From assembly GCF_032452875.1 (NCBI RefSeq), contig NC_083883.1, forward strand, positions 50,466,698 to 50,530,697: a DNA stretch of 64,000 nucleotides. The letters run 5' to 3'. The DNA is from Bos javanicus (lineage: Eukaryota; Chordata; Mammalia; Artiodactyla; Bovidae). Positions 1 to 10,650 of the stretch are shown here, piece by piece; within the stretch, counting starts at the first letter, position 1; each line of letters starts with the position of its first letter. A program made the position numbers and the translations under genes. Below the pieces are notes generated by a model that had not been told where the DNA came from, made no database searches, and saw only the letters and a program-made list of their open reading frames with translations.

Positions 1-394
1 GACACTCTTTCCACCTGCAACGCTTCACCTATTTACCTGGCTATTGTCACCTGCTGCCTCCTTCAGGTGGACACACAGGTGGGAATGCCTGGTCCAGAAG
101 GAAGCTGGGAAATGGTCCAGCCATGGTTCTTGTAGGGAAGTCAGAAGCCACACCCAATCATAGGCCCGCAAGTGCACACACATTTTCTGAGCACACCTGA
201 CCACACAGGTGCACACGTGCACACACTTTCTGACCACACCTGACCACACGGGCGCACACATGCACACACACTTTCGAACACCTGCTTGGAGCTGTGGGCG
301 GTGCCCTTCAGGGACTTCAGCAACTGCAGGGGCAGCATTCACCAGAGAGGATGCAAAACCCACTAGAGACAGAGCAGCACAGCCGCACTAACTC
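1..394. other. GC-rich noncoding DNA
   Basis: Mixed unique sequence with no gene or known interspersed repeat that I can recognise. It contains the CA-rich minisatellite at 172-283. Open frames here are short and have no protein-like composition. Confidence 0.5.
172..283. repeat. CA-rich minisatellite, period 43-45 bp
   Basis: The word TTTCTGA starts at 184 and at 227, and TTTCGAA follows at 272, so the spacing is 43 then 45 bp. Between them lie diverged CACACCTGACCACAC and GTGCACAC blocks. About two and a half units are present. No function is apparent. Confidence 0.7.
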
Positions 395-870
395 CATCTC
401 CCGGCGACCATGGAGCGCCCAGCACAAACAGCACGCGGGATTTTTCCATAAATCCCGCTCAACAAGCTCTTCACGATGAAACACCCTCCTATTAGCCGAG
501 ACAACCACTTACTCAAAACAAATACTAGCATGAGCTGAGTGCGAACGTGGTCCCCTATGATCACCAGTTCCTGGCCTGGGCACTTCAATCTATTTATGAA
601 ACAATAATGGAACTCTATTTAACAGCGCAGCGCCCGAGTTCCCCATCTCTGATGAGTTTGCGTTCCAACTTTGCCCCCGGCAATCGGCTCCATCCATTAC
701 TGCCTTGTCCTGCGTCACAGATGGATGAATTACGGCTCAGACAGCAACACGACCTTTCCCCACGCATTGTTATCAAGACCAGTGTCCAGGGCGATTTTCA
801 AAGGTTTCGTTCCGACACAGTGGATAGACTTGGAATGGAGATGCAAATGTGGCCTGATTACCATAACGCC
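395..870. promoter_or_regulatory. Candidate conserved noncoding element (enhancer-like)
   Basis: A repeat-free block that breaks from the GC-rich surroundings. It has AT-rich words (TCTATTTATGAAACAATAAT near 589) mixed with scattered CpGs, the usual texture of an old constrained mammalian enhancer. A perfect POU octamer ATGCAAAT lies at 841-848, followed by GATTACC. Open frames cross it but none has recognisable protein similarity. The regulatory role is inferred and conservation was not tested. Confidence 0.4.
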
Positions 871-1880
871 ATCCCAGAAGCAGACGGTGGGACTCGGGGC
901 TTCAGGTGGAGGGGGAGCTGGCCGGGGCCACCTGGCTTTCTGGAGGCTTAGCTGAGGCCCCTCCCTCCCTGGACGAGACCCTTCCCTCCTTCTCTGTGAC
1001 TCTTGGAGGGGAATGGTTTCTGCAAATGCCTCTGGGCACCGGCCCCATGTCAGGCACCAAGGCGCAATATGGGGTCAGTGGAGTCTGATCCTTATCGTCA
1101 TGGGGCCAGCGCGTCTTTTGAAAACCTTGGCATTAGATGGTCTCCTGGTGCTGGTGACTGACTGTGGAACCCAGTGACTGTGAACCCAGGCTGCGCCAAA
1201 TCCAAGTTCATGAGACGGAGCTGAACACTTGCGTTTGGGATGATGTAAGTGAGCTGAGCCAGAACTTTCCACCCTCCCCTGCAGGGCTCACCACCCCCTC
1301 AGCCGGTCCACCAGGCAGCCTGAAGATACTCAGGTTGCGGGGGGCACAATGCTCCTGTCAAGGCTGTGGGTTGCACCCCCACCAATGTGCTGGTGCGGGA
1401 TGTCAGGCAGGGCTGCAGCTCTGCCTCTGCACCGACACCCTGACGCCTGACTCCAGGGGGTTGCCCCAGCCCCTCAGGAGGCCCAGCACTGCTCTTCCCT
1501 CCCTGGCCGCCTTGTACTTCTCTTAGGGGAGTGAGTGAGCAGCTTGTCTCCCTTCTCTTTCCCTCTTGACACTCCCCCTCTTATCTCCCACCAGACCGCG
1601 AGGTCAAGGGTGAAGGTTACGTGTGTCCTACTCGCCAAGAGAGCTCTTTTCAACACCCGGGGGAGCAGACAGAGGCGCGGCCCCAGCGGACTCGACTCGC
1701 TCAAGTGCCGTTTATCTTTTTGTGTCCTCTGGTTCCCAGGGTGGAGACTCTGCAGGCTGGGGTGGACGATCAAAGGCTCCCCGGATGGAACTGGATGAAG
1801 CTCTGAGTCACACAGGCTAAAAATGCACAGGTTTGGAGGGGCCGCATACCCCCATCACCTCCTTGCCCGTTCGGTCTGGC
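871..1880. other. GC-rich unique DNA, nothing recognised
   Basis: No repeat, RNA gene or exon could be identified. Open frames on both strands are short and proline/serine/glycine-rich, as expected by chance in GC-rich DNA. Confidence 0.5.
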
Positions 1881-2115
1881 CTCTCCTGGTAATAATGTGG
1901 GTGTTGATTAACAGACACAAGGCTGAGCCACAGAAGATTCCTTCTGGCACTGACCTTGGACAGAACAAGTCCACGTTCTTCCCTCAGTAAATCTATCGTG
2001 TGTGGAAGGTCATTAGCATGACCTTGAAAGGCAAATGTCCTGTCAAGACCTCTTCAGTCCTAAAGATTTGGGCCTTCAAACTGGCCTTTCCGGAATGATT
2101 GTGTGCCTTCTCATT
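1881..2115. promoter_or_regulatory. Candidate noncoding element with nuclear-receptor-type sites
   Basis: A compact block holding three extended receptor half-sites. TGACCTTGG at 1951-1959 is the complement of CCAAGGTCA, an NR5A/ERR-type extended half-site. AAGGTCA at 2006-2012 and TGACCTTGA at 2019-2027 form an inverted pair separated by TTAGCA. The second arm reads TCAAGGTCA on the minus strand. The spacer region also contains ATTAGCAT, a POU-like octamer variant. Site identities come from known consensus sequences; use in vivo is inferred. Confidence 0.42.
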
Positions 2116-2318
2116 AGGCCCCCACTGCTGCGTCCAGCTTTGGGCCCCCGGGGAGCCCCTGTACTGGCCTTAGGGTGGGAGATGCAGCCCAGGGGTCCAA
2201 GGTGAGTGCCCGGCAGCGGGAGACCTCTGCCACTTTCTCACAAGGACGAACCTTAGAGATCAGGGTTTGGAACTGGGCTTGTCCTCTGTGTCCCACCTGT
2301 GGGGTCTCATCTTGGAAC
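2116..2318. other. Unique noncoding DNA
   Basis: No exon, RNA gene or repeat recognised. Confidence 0.45.
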
Positions 2319-2466
2319 CAGCATCACCCGCAGGACTGGCTCATAGCACCAGCCACACCCCAGGACCCCACTCAGCATGTCTGGGCTGGACCTGAGAGCT
2401 TGCATTTCTAACAAGGTTGCACATGATGCTGAGAGATGCAGGCTCCACGTACCACATGTAGCACTT
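2319..2466 (+). mobile_element. MER5A-like DNA transposon remnant (hAT family)
   Basis: The order of words matches the MER5A non-autonomous hAT element in sense orientation: AGCATCACCC, then a CCACACCCCAGGACCCCA stretch, then TTGCATTTCTAACAAGGTTG, then GATGCTGAGAG. It is diverged and both termini are degraded. It is an ancient inactive mammalian transposon and the oldest layer in this stretch, directly upstream of a younger BovB fragment. Confidence 0.72.
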
Positions 2467-2539
2467 TTCTGGAACTTATTTAAATGGACACTGATTTGAC
2501 TGATTGGCAGCAGGTTCTTCCCTGTGGGGAACAGAAGGT

Positions 2540-3155
2540 GGAAAGGTGGAAACAGTGAGATTTTATTCTCTTGGGCTCCAAAATCACTGTGGATGTTGAC
2601 TGTAGCCATGAAATTAAAAGATACTTGCTCCTTGGAAGGAAAGTTATGACAAACCTAGACAGTGTATTAAAAAGCAGAGCTATCGCTTTGCCAACAAAGA
2701 TCCGTATAGTTAAAGCTATGGTTTTTCCAGCAGTCATGTACACATATGAGAGTTGGACCGTAAAGAAGGCTGAGTGCCAAAGAATTGGTGCTTTTGAATT
2801 GTGGCGCTGGAGAAGACTTTTGAGAGTCTCTTGGACAGCAAGGTATTCAAGCCAGTCAGTCCTGAAGGAAATCAACCCTGAATATTCATCGGAAGGACTG
2901 ATACTAAAGCTCCAATACTTTGGCCACCTGATACGAAGAGCCGACTCATTAGAAAAGACCCTGACACTGGGAAAGACTGAAGGCAAAAAGAGACGGGGAC
3001 AACAGAGGATGATATAGTTAGATCACCACCGACCCAAAGGACATGAATTTGAGCAAACTCCAGGAGACGGTGTAGAACAGGGAAGCCTAATGTGCTGCAG
3101 TCCAAGGAGTAGCAAAGAGTCAGACACGACTTAGCGACTGAACGACAACAACAAG
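2540..3155 (+). mobile_element. BovB LINE fragment (RTE clade), 3' part
   Basis: Homologous to the last ~600 bp of the large BovB copy at 27897-30038, in the same orientation. It includes the CCTGAATATTCAT, TTTGGCCACCTGAT and CAAAGAGTCAGACACGACTT words. A broken frame from 2571 to 3017 still encodes a 148-residue remnant of the region after the reverse transcriptase domain, including SCEIK-like and ESWTVKKAE motifs. A stop follows at 3015-3017. The tail is a short ACAACAACAA tract rather than the ACTGA repeats of the larger copy. It is 5' truncated and inactive. Confidence 0.93.
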
Positions 3156-3895
3156 GCAGCTGGTAGTCAGTCTGAGCATGAGAGGACGTGGGGAAGCTAG
3201 GGAGGCCTGTGACCACCGGGCTGGAAAATCAGAAAGCAGATGATACCGACTGGACACTGCCGGGAAGCCTGGGCTGTTCCTGTACCTCTTCTAGCCTGTG
3301 TGGGCTCCCCAGGTACAGATGAAGAGACTGATGCTCGGGAGGTGGGGACCCCAGCTGGGGGAGGGTGTCAGTGGTCAGCCAGCCCTGGGTCCAGGTGAGC
3401 ACGACTCAGGCCTTGCCAGGGCTCCCTGTGGCATCTGGCTGGCCTTCAGTGGGGACCCCTGACTCGGGGCGGTTCCCTCCCCCAGGCAGGACTCCATGTT
3501 ATCACCGCCCTGAATCAAGGCCACATGGGTCCTCTTCTGCTGCAGACCTGCCTCCCCCACGCCTGCCTCACAACGCCCTCGAGATCCCATGCTCTCAGGG
3601 CATCCCCCCCTGCATGTCTGTGAGTGGCTGAGGGCAGGACTGCCTCTCCAGGGCCCGAAGTCAAGAGGCCAGGCTGCTCTGTCACTTCGTGGGGCAGCTA
3701 ATAAGGCCCCTGATGAAGGATGGGGACGAGTTTCTGCACCACTAATTTCCGTAACTATCGCTCTTTGAAAGACAGCTAGGGGCCCGTCCAGACAGAGCCG
3801 TATCATGTGGCCAAGTTCACGTTCCATATCCCATTTCAGGGATCTAATAGAGCTGCCTCGGGAAATCCAGCAATATTTTTTGACCCACGGCTCTG
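3156..3895. other. GC-rich unique DNA
   Basis: No exon found. A weak MIR-like patch (CAGGTACAGATGAAGAGACTGATG) lies around 3300-3345 but is too short to call firmly. The 253-residue minus-strand frame crossing this area runs into the SINE at 3896-4024 and has no domain. Confidence 0.45.
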
Positions 3896-4024
3896 TCTCC
3901 TTGGAGAAGGAAATTGCAACCCACTCTAGTGTTCTTGCCTGGAAAATCCCATGGACAGAGGAGCCTGGTGGGCTATAGTCCACGGGCTCACAAAGAGTCA
4001 GACACAACTGAGCGACTGAGCACA
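3896..4024 (+). mobile_element. Bov-tA SINE, 5'-truncated
   Basis: The 3' body of a Bov-tA element: GGAGAAGGAAATTGCAACC, TTCTTGCCTGGAAAATCCCA, GGACAGAGGAGCCTGGTGGG and CAAAGAGTCAGACACAACTG. The tRNA-derived head is missing. The 3' end is shared with BovB, whose machinery is known to mobilise these SINEs. Confidence 0.92.
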
Positions 4025-4289
4025 TGGCCCTGTTTTGAGTTTCTTCCTCTGTTGAGCATCCCCCTAGAACCCGACTCTCTCCTGGGTAGTGGGGATGGCA
4101 TTTACTCCCCGGCATGGAGCTGACTCCAGCCAGCAATTGCCATCAGAAGGACCAGCATTCAGGGAAAAATATGGGGTCACTCCAGGGCAGTCCCCTCCAC
4201 CAGAAGGGTGACTCATTAGTCTGGGGTCCAGAGTGGTGAGAAGAGAGTGCGGGAGGGACAGATGAGCAGAACCGCCTTTGGGATCACTG
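4025..4289. other. Unique noncoding DNA
   Basis: Nothing recognised. Confidence 0.4.
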
Positions 4290-4410
4290 TGTCTGGTTGT
4301 CGGTGCTCTATCCTGGCCCTGTGGGAACCTGGGCCTATTCTAGCCTCTCTGTGCCTTGGTTTCCTCATCTGAGTAATGGGGATGCTGAGACACATCTCCT
4401 TATCATGAGG
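4290..4410 (+). mobile_element. MIR SINE remnant
   Basis: TCTAGCCTCTCTGTGCCTTG, GTTTCCTCATCTGAGTAATG and GGGATGCTGAGA match the core and 3' part of a sense MIR. It is an ancient tRNA-derived SINE with heavy divergence. Confidence 0.72.
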
Positions 4411-5664
4411 AAGAAAGGGGCTGACATGTACATGCAAAGAACTCAGTTTGCCGGGCTGGCAGGCATGCTCCAGTTTTCTACTCCCAATTCAGGGGCCCTG
4501 CGTTCTTGGGGACCCTGCACAGGAGATGCAGGTGAAACTCAGGGGCCCAGTGACCCCAGTCAGTATCATCAGGAGGCTGACAGTGCGTCCTTGGAGAGGC
4601 TTCCCTCACGGCCAGCCCAGCGTCTCGTGGGACAGGATGGGGTGGGTTTAGGAAGTGCTGAATGGAGAGACGGAGAGGGGCAGGTCCCAGGAGCTTATGA
4701 GCAAGTGTCTGCTCCGCATTCACCTGCCAGGTGGGATCTGCCCCATCCTCCAGGCTCCTGCAGCCAGGCCCGGGGCTGAGTGGCCAGGCTGGGTCTCCTC
4801 GGGGTCTGTCTGCCTGCAGCGGCCTTATCATCTCGGCTGGACCCCAAGGTCATGGGGCCTTGTAGACCTGCATGTCCCTCACAAATCCCTCCCCCTACAC
4901 AGAGTGTGTAGGATGCAGTACGCTCCAGGTGCTGAGATCACACGCCCAGTAGCCCGGCCCCTCCCTGCCCATGGTCCCCAGTTCAGGTGCCTCCCCACGA
5001 CAGCACAGACAGCCTCCCCTCCCCTTAGAGGGCCCTCCACCTGAGCCCTGCAGCCAGTGACCAGTGAACAGGGGAGAAGGAATCCCTGAGCCGCAGATGC
5101 AGCATCAGCCCCCTCCTCTGCAGGGATGGGGGTCTTCAGACAGGTGACAGTGTCCAGACTGCAAGCCGGCTTAGTGCCTTGCCTTGAGGCCCTGCAAAGG
5201 GGTGGTCCCAGGGGTTTTCTGCAGGGTCTTTCCCATCAGGCCCTCCCTACTTTGGAACTTCAAAATCCTAAATGTGCTGGGCAGCAGCTGAATGCAGGAC
5301 GAGAACACCTGTCTTCCTCCTGGGCATCAGCTGAGAAGGGGTGTCCCGGGCTCTGTCTGCCAGCCCAGCCCCTGCCCCTTCCCTGGACACGTGCCCAGGG
5401 AAGGCTGACCTGGGTCCTTAAGGGGGCCACTCCCAAGGGGCCAGGCCTTGGAGTCCCTTGTCCACAAAGAGACTCAATCACTAAGCTCCCTGCAGCCCTG
5501 GGAGGTCGAGGGGACCCAGAGACGGTAGGTGGTCAGTCCCGAGTCACCACAGCTGCTCTGGACACCTGCTCATCCTTCCCAGGCTCCGCTCCAACCCTGG
5601 TGTGTGGGGCCATGACCCGGACTTGCCTAGGGGGGACTGTGGGGTCCAGAAAGTAGGCTGAGAG
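4411..5664. other. GC-rich unique DNA, nothing recognised
   Basis: Long stretch of about 60% GC without an interspersed repeat, CpG island or credible exon. Open frames on both strands are low-information and none has a recognisable domain. Confidence 0.5.
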
Positions 5665-5784
5665 AGTTACTTCCCTGGTGGTCCAGTGGGTAAGACTCTG
5701 TGCTTCCATTGTAGGGGATCAAGGTTCGACCCTGGTTGGGGAACTAGAATCTCGCATGTCCCACGGTGCAGCCGGAAGAAAAGT
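5665..5784 (+). mobile_element. CHR-type SINE (cetartiodactyl, tRNA-Glu-derived)
   Basis: ACTTCCCTGGTGGTCCAGTG, GGTAAGACTCTGTGCTTCCA, a B-box-like GGTTCGACCC and GGTTGGGGAACTAGAATCTC are diagnostic of CHR SINEs in sense orientation. A short A-rich tail (AGAAAAG) follows the GTGCAGCCGG segment. Confidence 0.88.
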
Positions 5785-6750
5785 GTTAATCAGAAGCAGA
5801 TGGGGGACCCCATGGTGGGCTTTTCATGCTAACTGGGGGAGCAGAGCCTGGAGGAGACTTCTGCCAGAAGCTGGTGAGGTGAAGAGCAGAAAGGGGAGCA
5901 TAAAGGGGGTACAAGCTGCCCTTGGCCCTGCCCCAGAGCAGGATGACCTGGGGACCTGCTGGGAGCTGACCCCAGGTCCCTGCTCACGACGCTGGGCTGG
6001 GGGACTGAGGGTCACAGGTCAGCCCTGGACAGCTGAGCCCCTGAAATGCCAGAAAGTTCATCATGTTCTCCCCAAGGCTTCAGGCCATTATGGCCCAGAG
6101 TGGACCCTGGAGACCTGCTGGGCCATCTCCTGGCTGTGAAGTCTTCATCCCTTTGCCCGCGTGGCCCTCACAGCCCTGGGCCTTGAGTTCTAGCTCTTGC
6201 TAGAAGAGTTCTAGCTCTAGCTCTTGGGCGAGCCAGGCAGTCTCTGGTTCCCACGGGAGTGAGCTTTCAGCGCAGATGGTGCCAACAGAGAACCGGGTCA
6301 GGCAGTGTCTCTGGCATCATCGCTGGAGTGGGAGGAACTGGGGGCACAGAGGTGTTTGTACACGCTTGAGACCCCCAGGTCCTGTGGTGGATGCAGTGCC
6401 CAGGACATTCTGACAGGAGCCCCGGGGCCCTGAGTGTCTTCCCCATGGGCTGGTCCCGCACCCCACTCTCTCTGCCTCCTGCCTGCATGGGAACCAGTGA
6501 TCCCCCGGGGACCCAGAGGGCTCTGATGGTCCTACACGGGCCTGCATGCCTGCTGAGGCTGAAGGGGCTGCTGGGAAACAGGACCCCTTGGCCAGAATGT
6601 TCCAGAAGGCTCATGTGTCTTCGTCTTGGGTCTCTTCCATGGAGGGACACTGTGGGCCTGCGGGGTGGGGTGGAGTGAGGTCTGGCCGTGTCAGGGTGAG
6701 CTGCAGACGCTGCCCCTGGACTCACACACGCTGCTCACTTTATCAACATG
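5785..6750. other. GC-rich unique DNA
   Basis: No exon or known repeat. A small perfect inverted repeat, TTCTAGC-TCTT-GCTAGAA, lies at 6188-6205 next to direct copies of GAGTTCTAGCTCT (6185 and about 6206). Otherwise nothing stands out. Confidence 0.45.
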
Positions 6751-7090
6751 TGCTTCCCATTATCCCAGGACTGAGGGTATTTTTGGTGTCTGTATCCACT
6801 TGATTCAATTACAGGGACCGCGGCGAGGGATATTCCTGCCGGCGAACAGCAAACGCTCCAGCGCCCATGGACAGGAGAGGGAGGTGTGGGGAGAACGCTG
6901 ACTCTGTTCCTTCCCAACTCCTGTAATTGACTTTTTAAAAAACGACATTAGCATTTAAATGGTCCCATCGTTATGAGGGTGAAGGTTCACTGGAATATGA
7001 TCAATTTATTGAGCTCTTCAAATGTTCTCTGATATTTCTTTTCGGATGTGTCACGCCGCAGGGCCTTTCCGGCGGATCTTTGATTAGGCT
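6751..7090. promoter_or_regulatory. Candidate conserved noncoding element
   Basis: An AT-rich island with internal CpGs between GC-rich flanks. It contains GATTCAATTACAGGG, CTGTAATTGACTTTTTAAA, ACATTAGCATTTAAATGG, ATGATCAATTTATTGAGC and TCTTTGATTAGG. Homeodomain-type TAATT cores and a TCF/LEF-like CTTTGAT word are present. No repeat family matches. Enhancer function is inferred. Confidence 0.42.
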
Positions 7091-7696
7091 CCGCGTGGGT
7101 GCAGAGGCCGCCATGTCTGCCTTTACTGGGCCTGAGCGCTTGCCGCCGAGGTGTGCCCACCTTGCACAGAGCTGGCAGGCTCCCCTCCCCGTGTCTGGGG
7201 GGTACCATGCCTTGGCTCTCAGCTGCCCGGCCCACCTCCTCTGCCCACCTGTCCATGCGCCCGCTGTCCTGGGAGCACCGGGGAGAGAGTGCGGGGCTGT
7301 GACACAGGGGGACAGTCCTATGTGGGATGAGTGGAGGACAGAGCCCTGTCCCAACCCGGGGACTAGAGCCCTGCCTGAGGCCGTGGCTGGGGACGGAGCT
7401 GAGATTTCCATCCAGAGCTTTGTGAGCGGGGATGAGACACCAGCTGCAGGAGGGTCGCTTTGTGGACTGGGAATGTTTGGCCTGAATTACAGGGATCAGG
7501 TGAAAATGTAAAATGACCTAAAGGACAGCCTGTGGAACAATGGGGCACAGGCAGCAGGGCAGAGCGGCTCCCCCGGGGACACCTGGAAAGGTAATCAGAA
7601 CATCCAGGTGGCCAGCTGAGGGGAGAGGCGCTTGCCCTCCGCGGGGCAGGGGCCAGGGGCCGGGGGCCCGAGCCAGACTTGACTGGATGGCTGCAG

Positions 7697-7700
<4 letters not shown>
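7091..7700. other. GC-rich unique DNA
   Basis: Nothing recognised beyond the flank of the (CA)n microsatellite. Confidence 0.45.

Positions 7701-7740
<40 letters not shown>
7701..7740. repeat. (CA)20 microsatellite
   Basis: Forty uninterrupted bases of CA, preceded by GTTTA and followed by GAGG. An unbroken array of this length is likely polymorphic. Confidence 0.99.
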
Positions 7741-7743
<3 letters not shown>

Positions 7744-8542
7744 GCCTGGGGCTCTGAAAACCTCACCAGGACACACTCTGATCTGGTTGGAACTTGGGGT
7801 CCCCAGAGTGCCAGCTTGCCTCCCTCCTACTTCGTCAAAGGCACACCCCATGCCCCAGGCTCTGAGCTCTGGCTGTAAGGACTGCGCTGGCTGTAAGAAC
7901 GGGCCAGCATCCACCTCCCAAAGCCCAGGGTCCCTCCCAGAGTGCGTCACTCTGGGGTTCCCAGTGGAGAGGGGCCGAGTACCACCTGAGACCCCTGAGC
8001 TTCACGACTGCAGACTGGACTGCTGACGTCACATCTGCTATGATCCTTTCCTCTCTCTGCCCTGGGCCCTGAGCAGGGCACTGTTTCCAAGGCTGAAGTG
8101 AGATCTCTGATGTTCTCTAGAAGAAAGATCCTTGGAGGAGCCACGTAGAGGCTCAGTACCCAGGGCTGGGATCCTCCCGTCCTGGGAAAGGGCAGACCAT
8201 CCATCTCCCATCATAATGCCACCGACCCTGTCTAAAGTCCATTGTCTGTGTTGTGACTGCTCCCCACTCTCCCATGGTGAGGGTTCTGACTGCTTGACAT
8301 CAGAGGGGAACCACCTGCCAACAGACACAGTGATCCCAGCAGGCTCTCCAGGGCCCCTGGGGGTGAGGTGGGGGATGGAGTTCTTCTCTGGCTGGGTCAC
8401 ATGCCCCTGCCCCCCAGTCACAGTGACTATGATCATTCTCAACAAATTGCTTCCCAAGCATTGGACTCAGAGATTCTCAGCTGACAGCACTGATCCCAGT
8501 GCCCTGGCAGTGCTTCCTGGGCTGTTAAAACCAAAATGGGTT
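7741..8542. other. Unique noncoding DNA
   Basis: No exon, RNA or repeat recognised. Frames here are chance frames of moderate GC content. Confidence 0.45.
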
Positions 8543-8754
8543 GGGTTTTGTGTTAGTTGCTCAGTCGTGTTCGATTCTTTGCAACCCCATGGACTGTAGC
8601 CCGCCAGGTTCCTCTGTCCATGGGATTCTCCAGGCAAGAATACTGGAGTGGGTAGCTATTCCCTCTCCAGGGGATCTTCCCGACCCAGGGATCCAACCCA
8701 AGTCTCCCGCACTGCAGACAGATTCTTTACCATCTGAGCCACCAGGGTTTTGTG
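8543..8754 (-). mobile_element. Bov-tA SINE with target-site duplication
   Basis: Near full-length antisense Bov-tA. The BovB-like tail (GTTGCTCAGTCGTGTTCGAT) comes first, then GGACTGTAGCCCGCCAGG, then the tRNA-derived head (CAGATTCTTTACCATCTGAG) ending in CCACCAGGG. A perfect 10-bp duplication GGGTTTTGTG flanks it at 8543-8552 and 8745-8754. The intact duplication marks a fairly young retroposition event. Confidence 0.95.
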
Positions 8755-9230
8755 GCGGCCCTATTTTGTCTCCCCAAGGCTGCATCCTGGTGTGGCCTGG
8801 AGGTTAGCAGGACATGCATGGGTTTGGAAACTGCTCAGAGACGCCCACGAGTGCAGAGCTGGTCTGACTAGATCTCGACATCCCTGGAAGCTGGAAGGCC
8901 TCCCACAGTCTCTCTAGAGCCGGAGCTAATATTTCAGGAGAGTGTCGTTACAGTGCAGGTGGCTTCATTGCCACAAAGCTCACCTCTCGCTCGGTCCCCA
9001 CCAAACCTGCACCTCCCTCGCTGTCCTGCAGCTGGGGGTCCTCGGTGCCCCCAACCCTCAGGAGGAGTCTTCCCTGTGAATCCCACCCTGGAAAATGACC
9101 CCCTGCTCCCAGAGTCCTCAGGTCCCTGCGCGGCCCACGCGTCTTGTCTGCCTGGCAAGGCCTGTGTATGGGGCCAGTATCCATTATTGGGTCAGGAAAA
9201 CCAGACCGATGCTTCAGGGCATGACTATCC
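8755..9230. other. Unique noncoding DNA
   Basis: Nothing recognised. Confidence 0.4.
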
Positions 9231-9510
9231 CCACAGTGAATCACTAGAAGATAAACAAATTCCTTCAGAGGAAAGAAAATCATACACTTGCCTCCAGGTG
9301 AAAAATTGACATTTTAGAAACCAAAAACAAACAAACAAACAAAACCCCCAACAAAGCCACTCTTCAAACCCTTCCTAAAGCATTTGAAGATGGTCATTGA
9401 ATGTGATGTCTGAACACGCAAAGGCAGTTTTGAATCTGGGGAAGAAACGCTTTCTCCCCAAGCTGGAGCATGGCAAAGAAAAGCCTTAAGGGCCACATGT
9501 TCTGTCCCCA
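9231..9510. other. AT-richer noncoding block with (CAAA)n tract
   Basis: GAAGATAAACAAATTCC and AAGAAAATCATACACTTGCC precede a short (CAAA)4-type tract at about 9323-9345 ending in a C run. It could be a weak conserved element or the A-rich tail of a lost repeat. Confidence 0.35.
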
Positions 9511-9639
9511 GTCAGCTACTGCGCCCCCACAGAAGAGCCCCAGGACCCCAGCACCACAAAATACATCACCAAGGGACATGGGGGAAAGACTGCCCGGGAG
9601 GTGTGCCCCTGTCTCTGCCCTTGCCAGAGGCTGCTGAAG

Positions 9640-9905
9640 GAGCTTTTGCTCCAGACGGAATTCCAGGCCACTGGGAAACCAGCTCATCACTTTGCTATAT
9701 CTTCAATTGCTTTTCTATGAAAACTGACTTAGCAGGAGAAGGTCCACATGCCTCTCCCTCCCTCCCATCCCCAGGTAAACAGCCATTTAAATGCTCTGAA
9801 AAACACTCACGCTGCAAGAGCCACACGGTTCATATGAAAAGTCAGACGGGAGCTGGAAACGCTCAACTCTTTATTTAAATGTTCCCCAAAGGCAGATCAC
9901 ATCTG
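9640..9905. promoter_or_regulatory. Candidate conserved noncoding element
   Basis: Repeat-free AT-rich words (TTTGCTATATCTTCAATTGC, CAGCCATTTAAATGCTCTG, CTCAACTCTTTATTTAAATG) within otherwise GC-rich DNA. No coding frame is supported. Confidence 0.33.
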
Positions 9906-10650
9906 AGAAGCCAGGGCATCGGATGCTGGTGTGCAAAGGCTTGGGCGGAAGACGTCCCCTGAGCCGGCGATAGAGGGCGCCGTCACCCCAGCTGCCGGGA
10001 GGCTGGGACAGCCCCCACCTGGGCCCCGGCTGAGAATGCAGGAGGCCAACAGACCACCGCCCGGGTCCCCTCAGGCGGCCAGCCGCCTGCCACACGGAGC
10101 AACTGGTCCCACCAGGCAGGCCCTGCAAGCCTGGGGTCTTGAGATGCTCCAGCACCACCAGTCAGGAAGACAGTTTCCTACCTGAGTGTCCCTCCAGAAT
10201 TTGAGTTGTGTGCCCCACCTCTACCACTCCTGGTTGGATGTTCTTGGCACCTCTGGGTGGAGAAGTGCCCCGTGGCAGCATCTTGGGGCTCATGGGCAGC
10301 CACGCCCAGATCACAGGGTCAGATTCCTGCAAATGGTATCAGGAGAGACAGAGGGAAGCCCTAATCCACGTGCGCTGATGAGGTTCTCCCCTCCCCTCGG
10401 CTCCCCAGGGTTCACCTGCCCTCTTGCAGAGAAAGTTCCAAAGTCCTGGGCTCTGCCCCCTGAGTGGTGCCTGACATAGCGGAAAATTCAGGAGAGAGAA
10501 AAAGGGAAGTCACCTCCAGGAGCAGCTCTGATGGGACCGTGACCCTCAGCCAGGCCTTGGGGGGAAGGTGCCCCCATCTCGGCGCACCCCAGCCCCTCCT
10601 GTGCTTCAGACTAATAAAACGGGACTTGGGGGGACCCCATGGGTGGTCAG
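9906..10650. other. GC-rich unique DNA with CTCF-like core
   Basis: No exon or repeat. TAGAGGGCGCC at 9971-9981 matches the core of a CTCF site. The remainder is featureless. Confidence 0.4.

Noticed and set aside
3375..4136. 253-residue minus-strand open frame
   Set aside because: Its first part is translated from a Bov-tA SINE and the rest has no recognisable domain.
6188..6205. TTCTAGC-TCTT-GCTAGAA hairpin as a terminator or small RNA
   Set aside because: Stem is only 7 bp, no flanking signal, and nearby direct copies of TAGCTCT explain it as local slippage.
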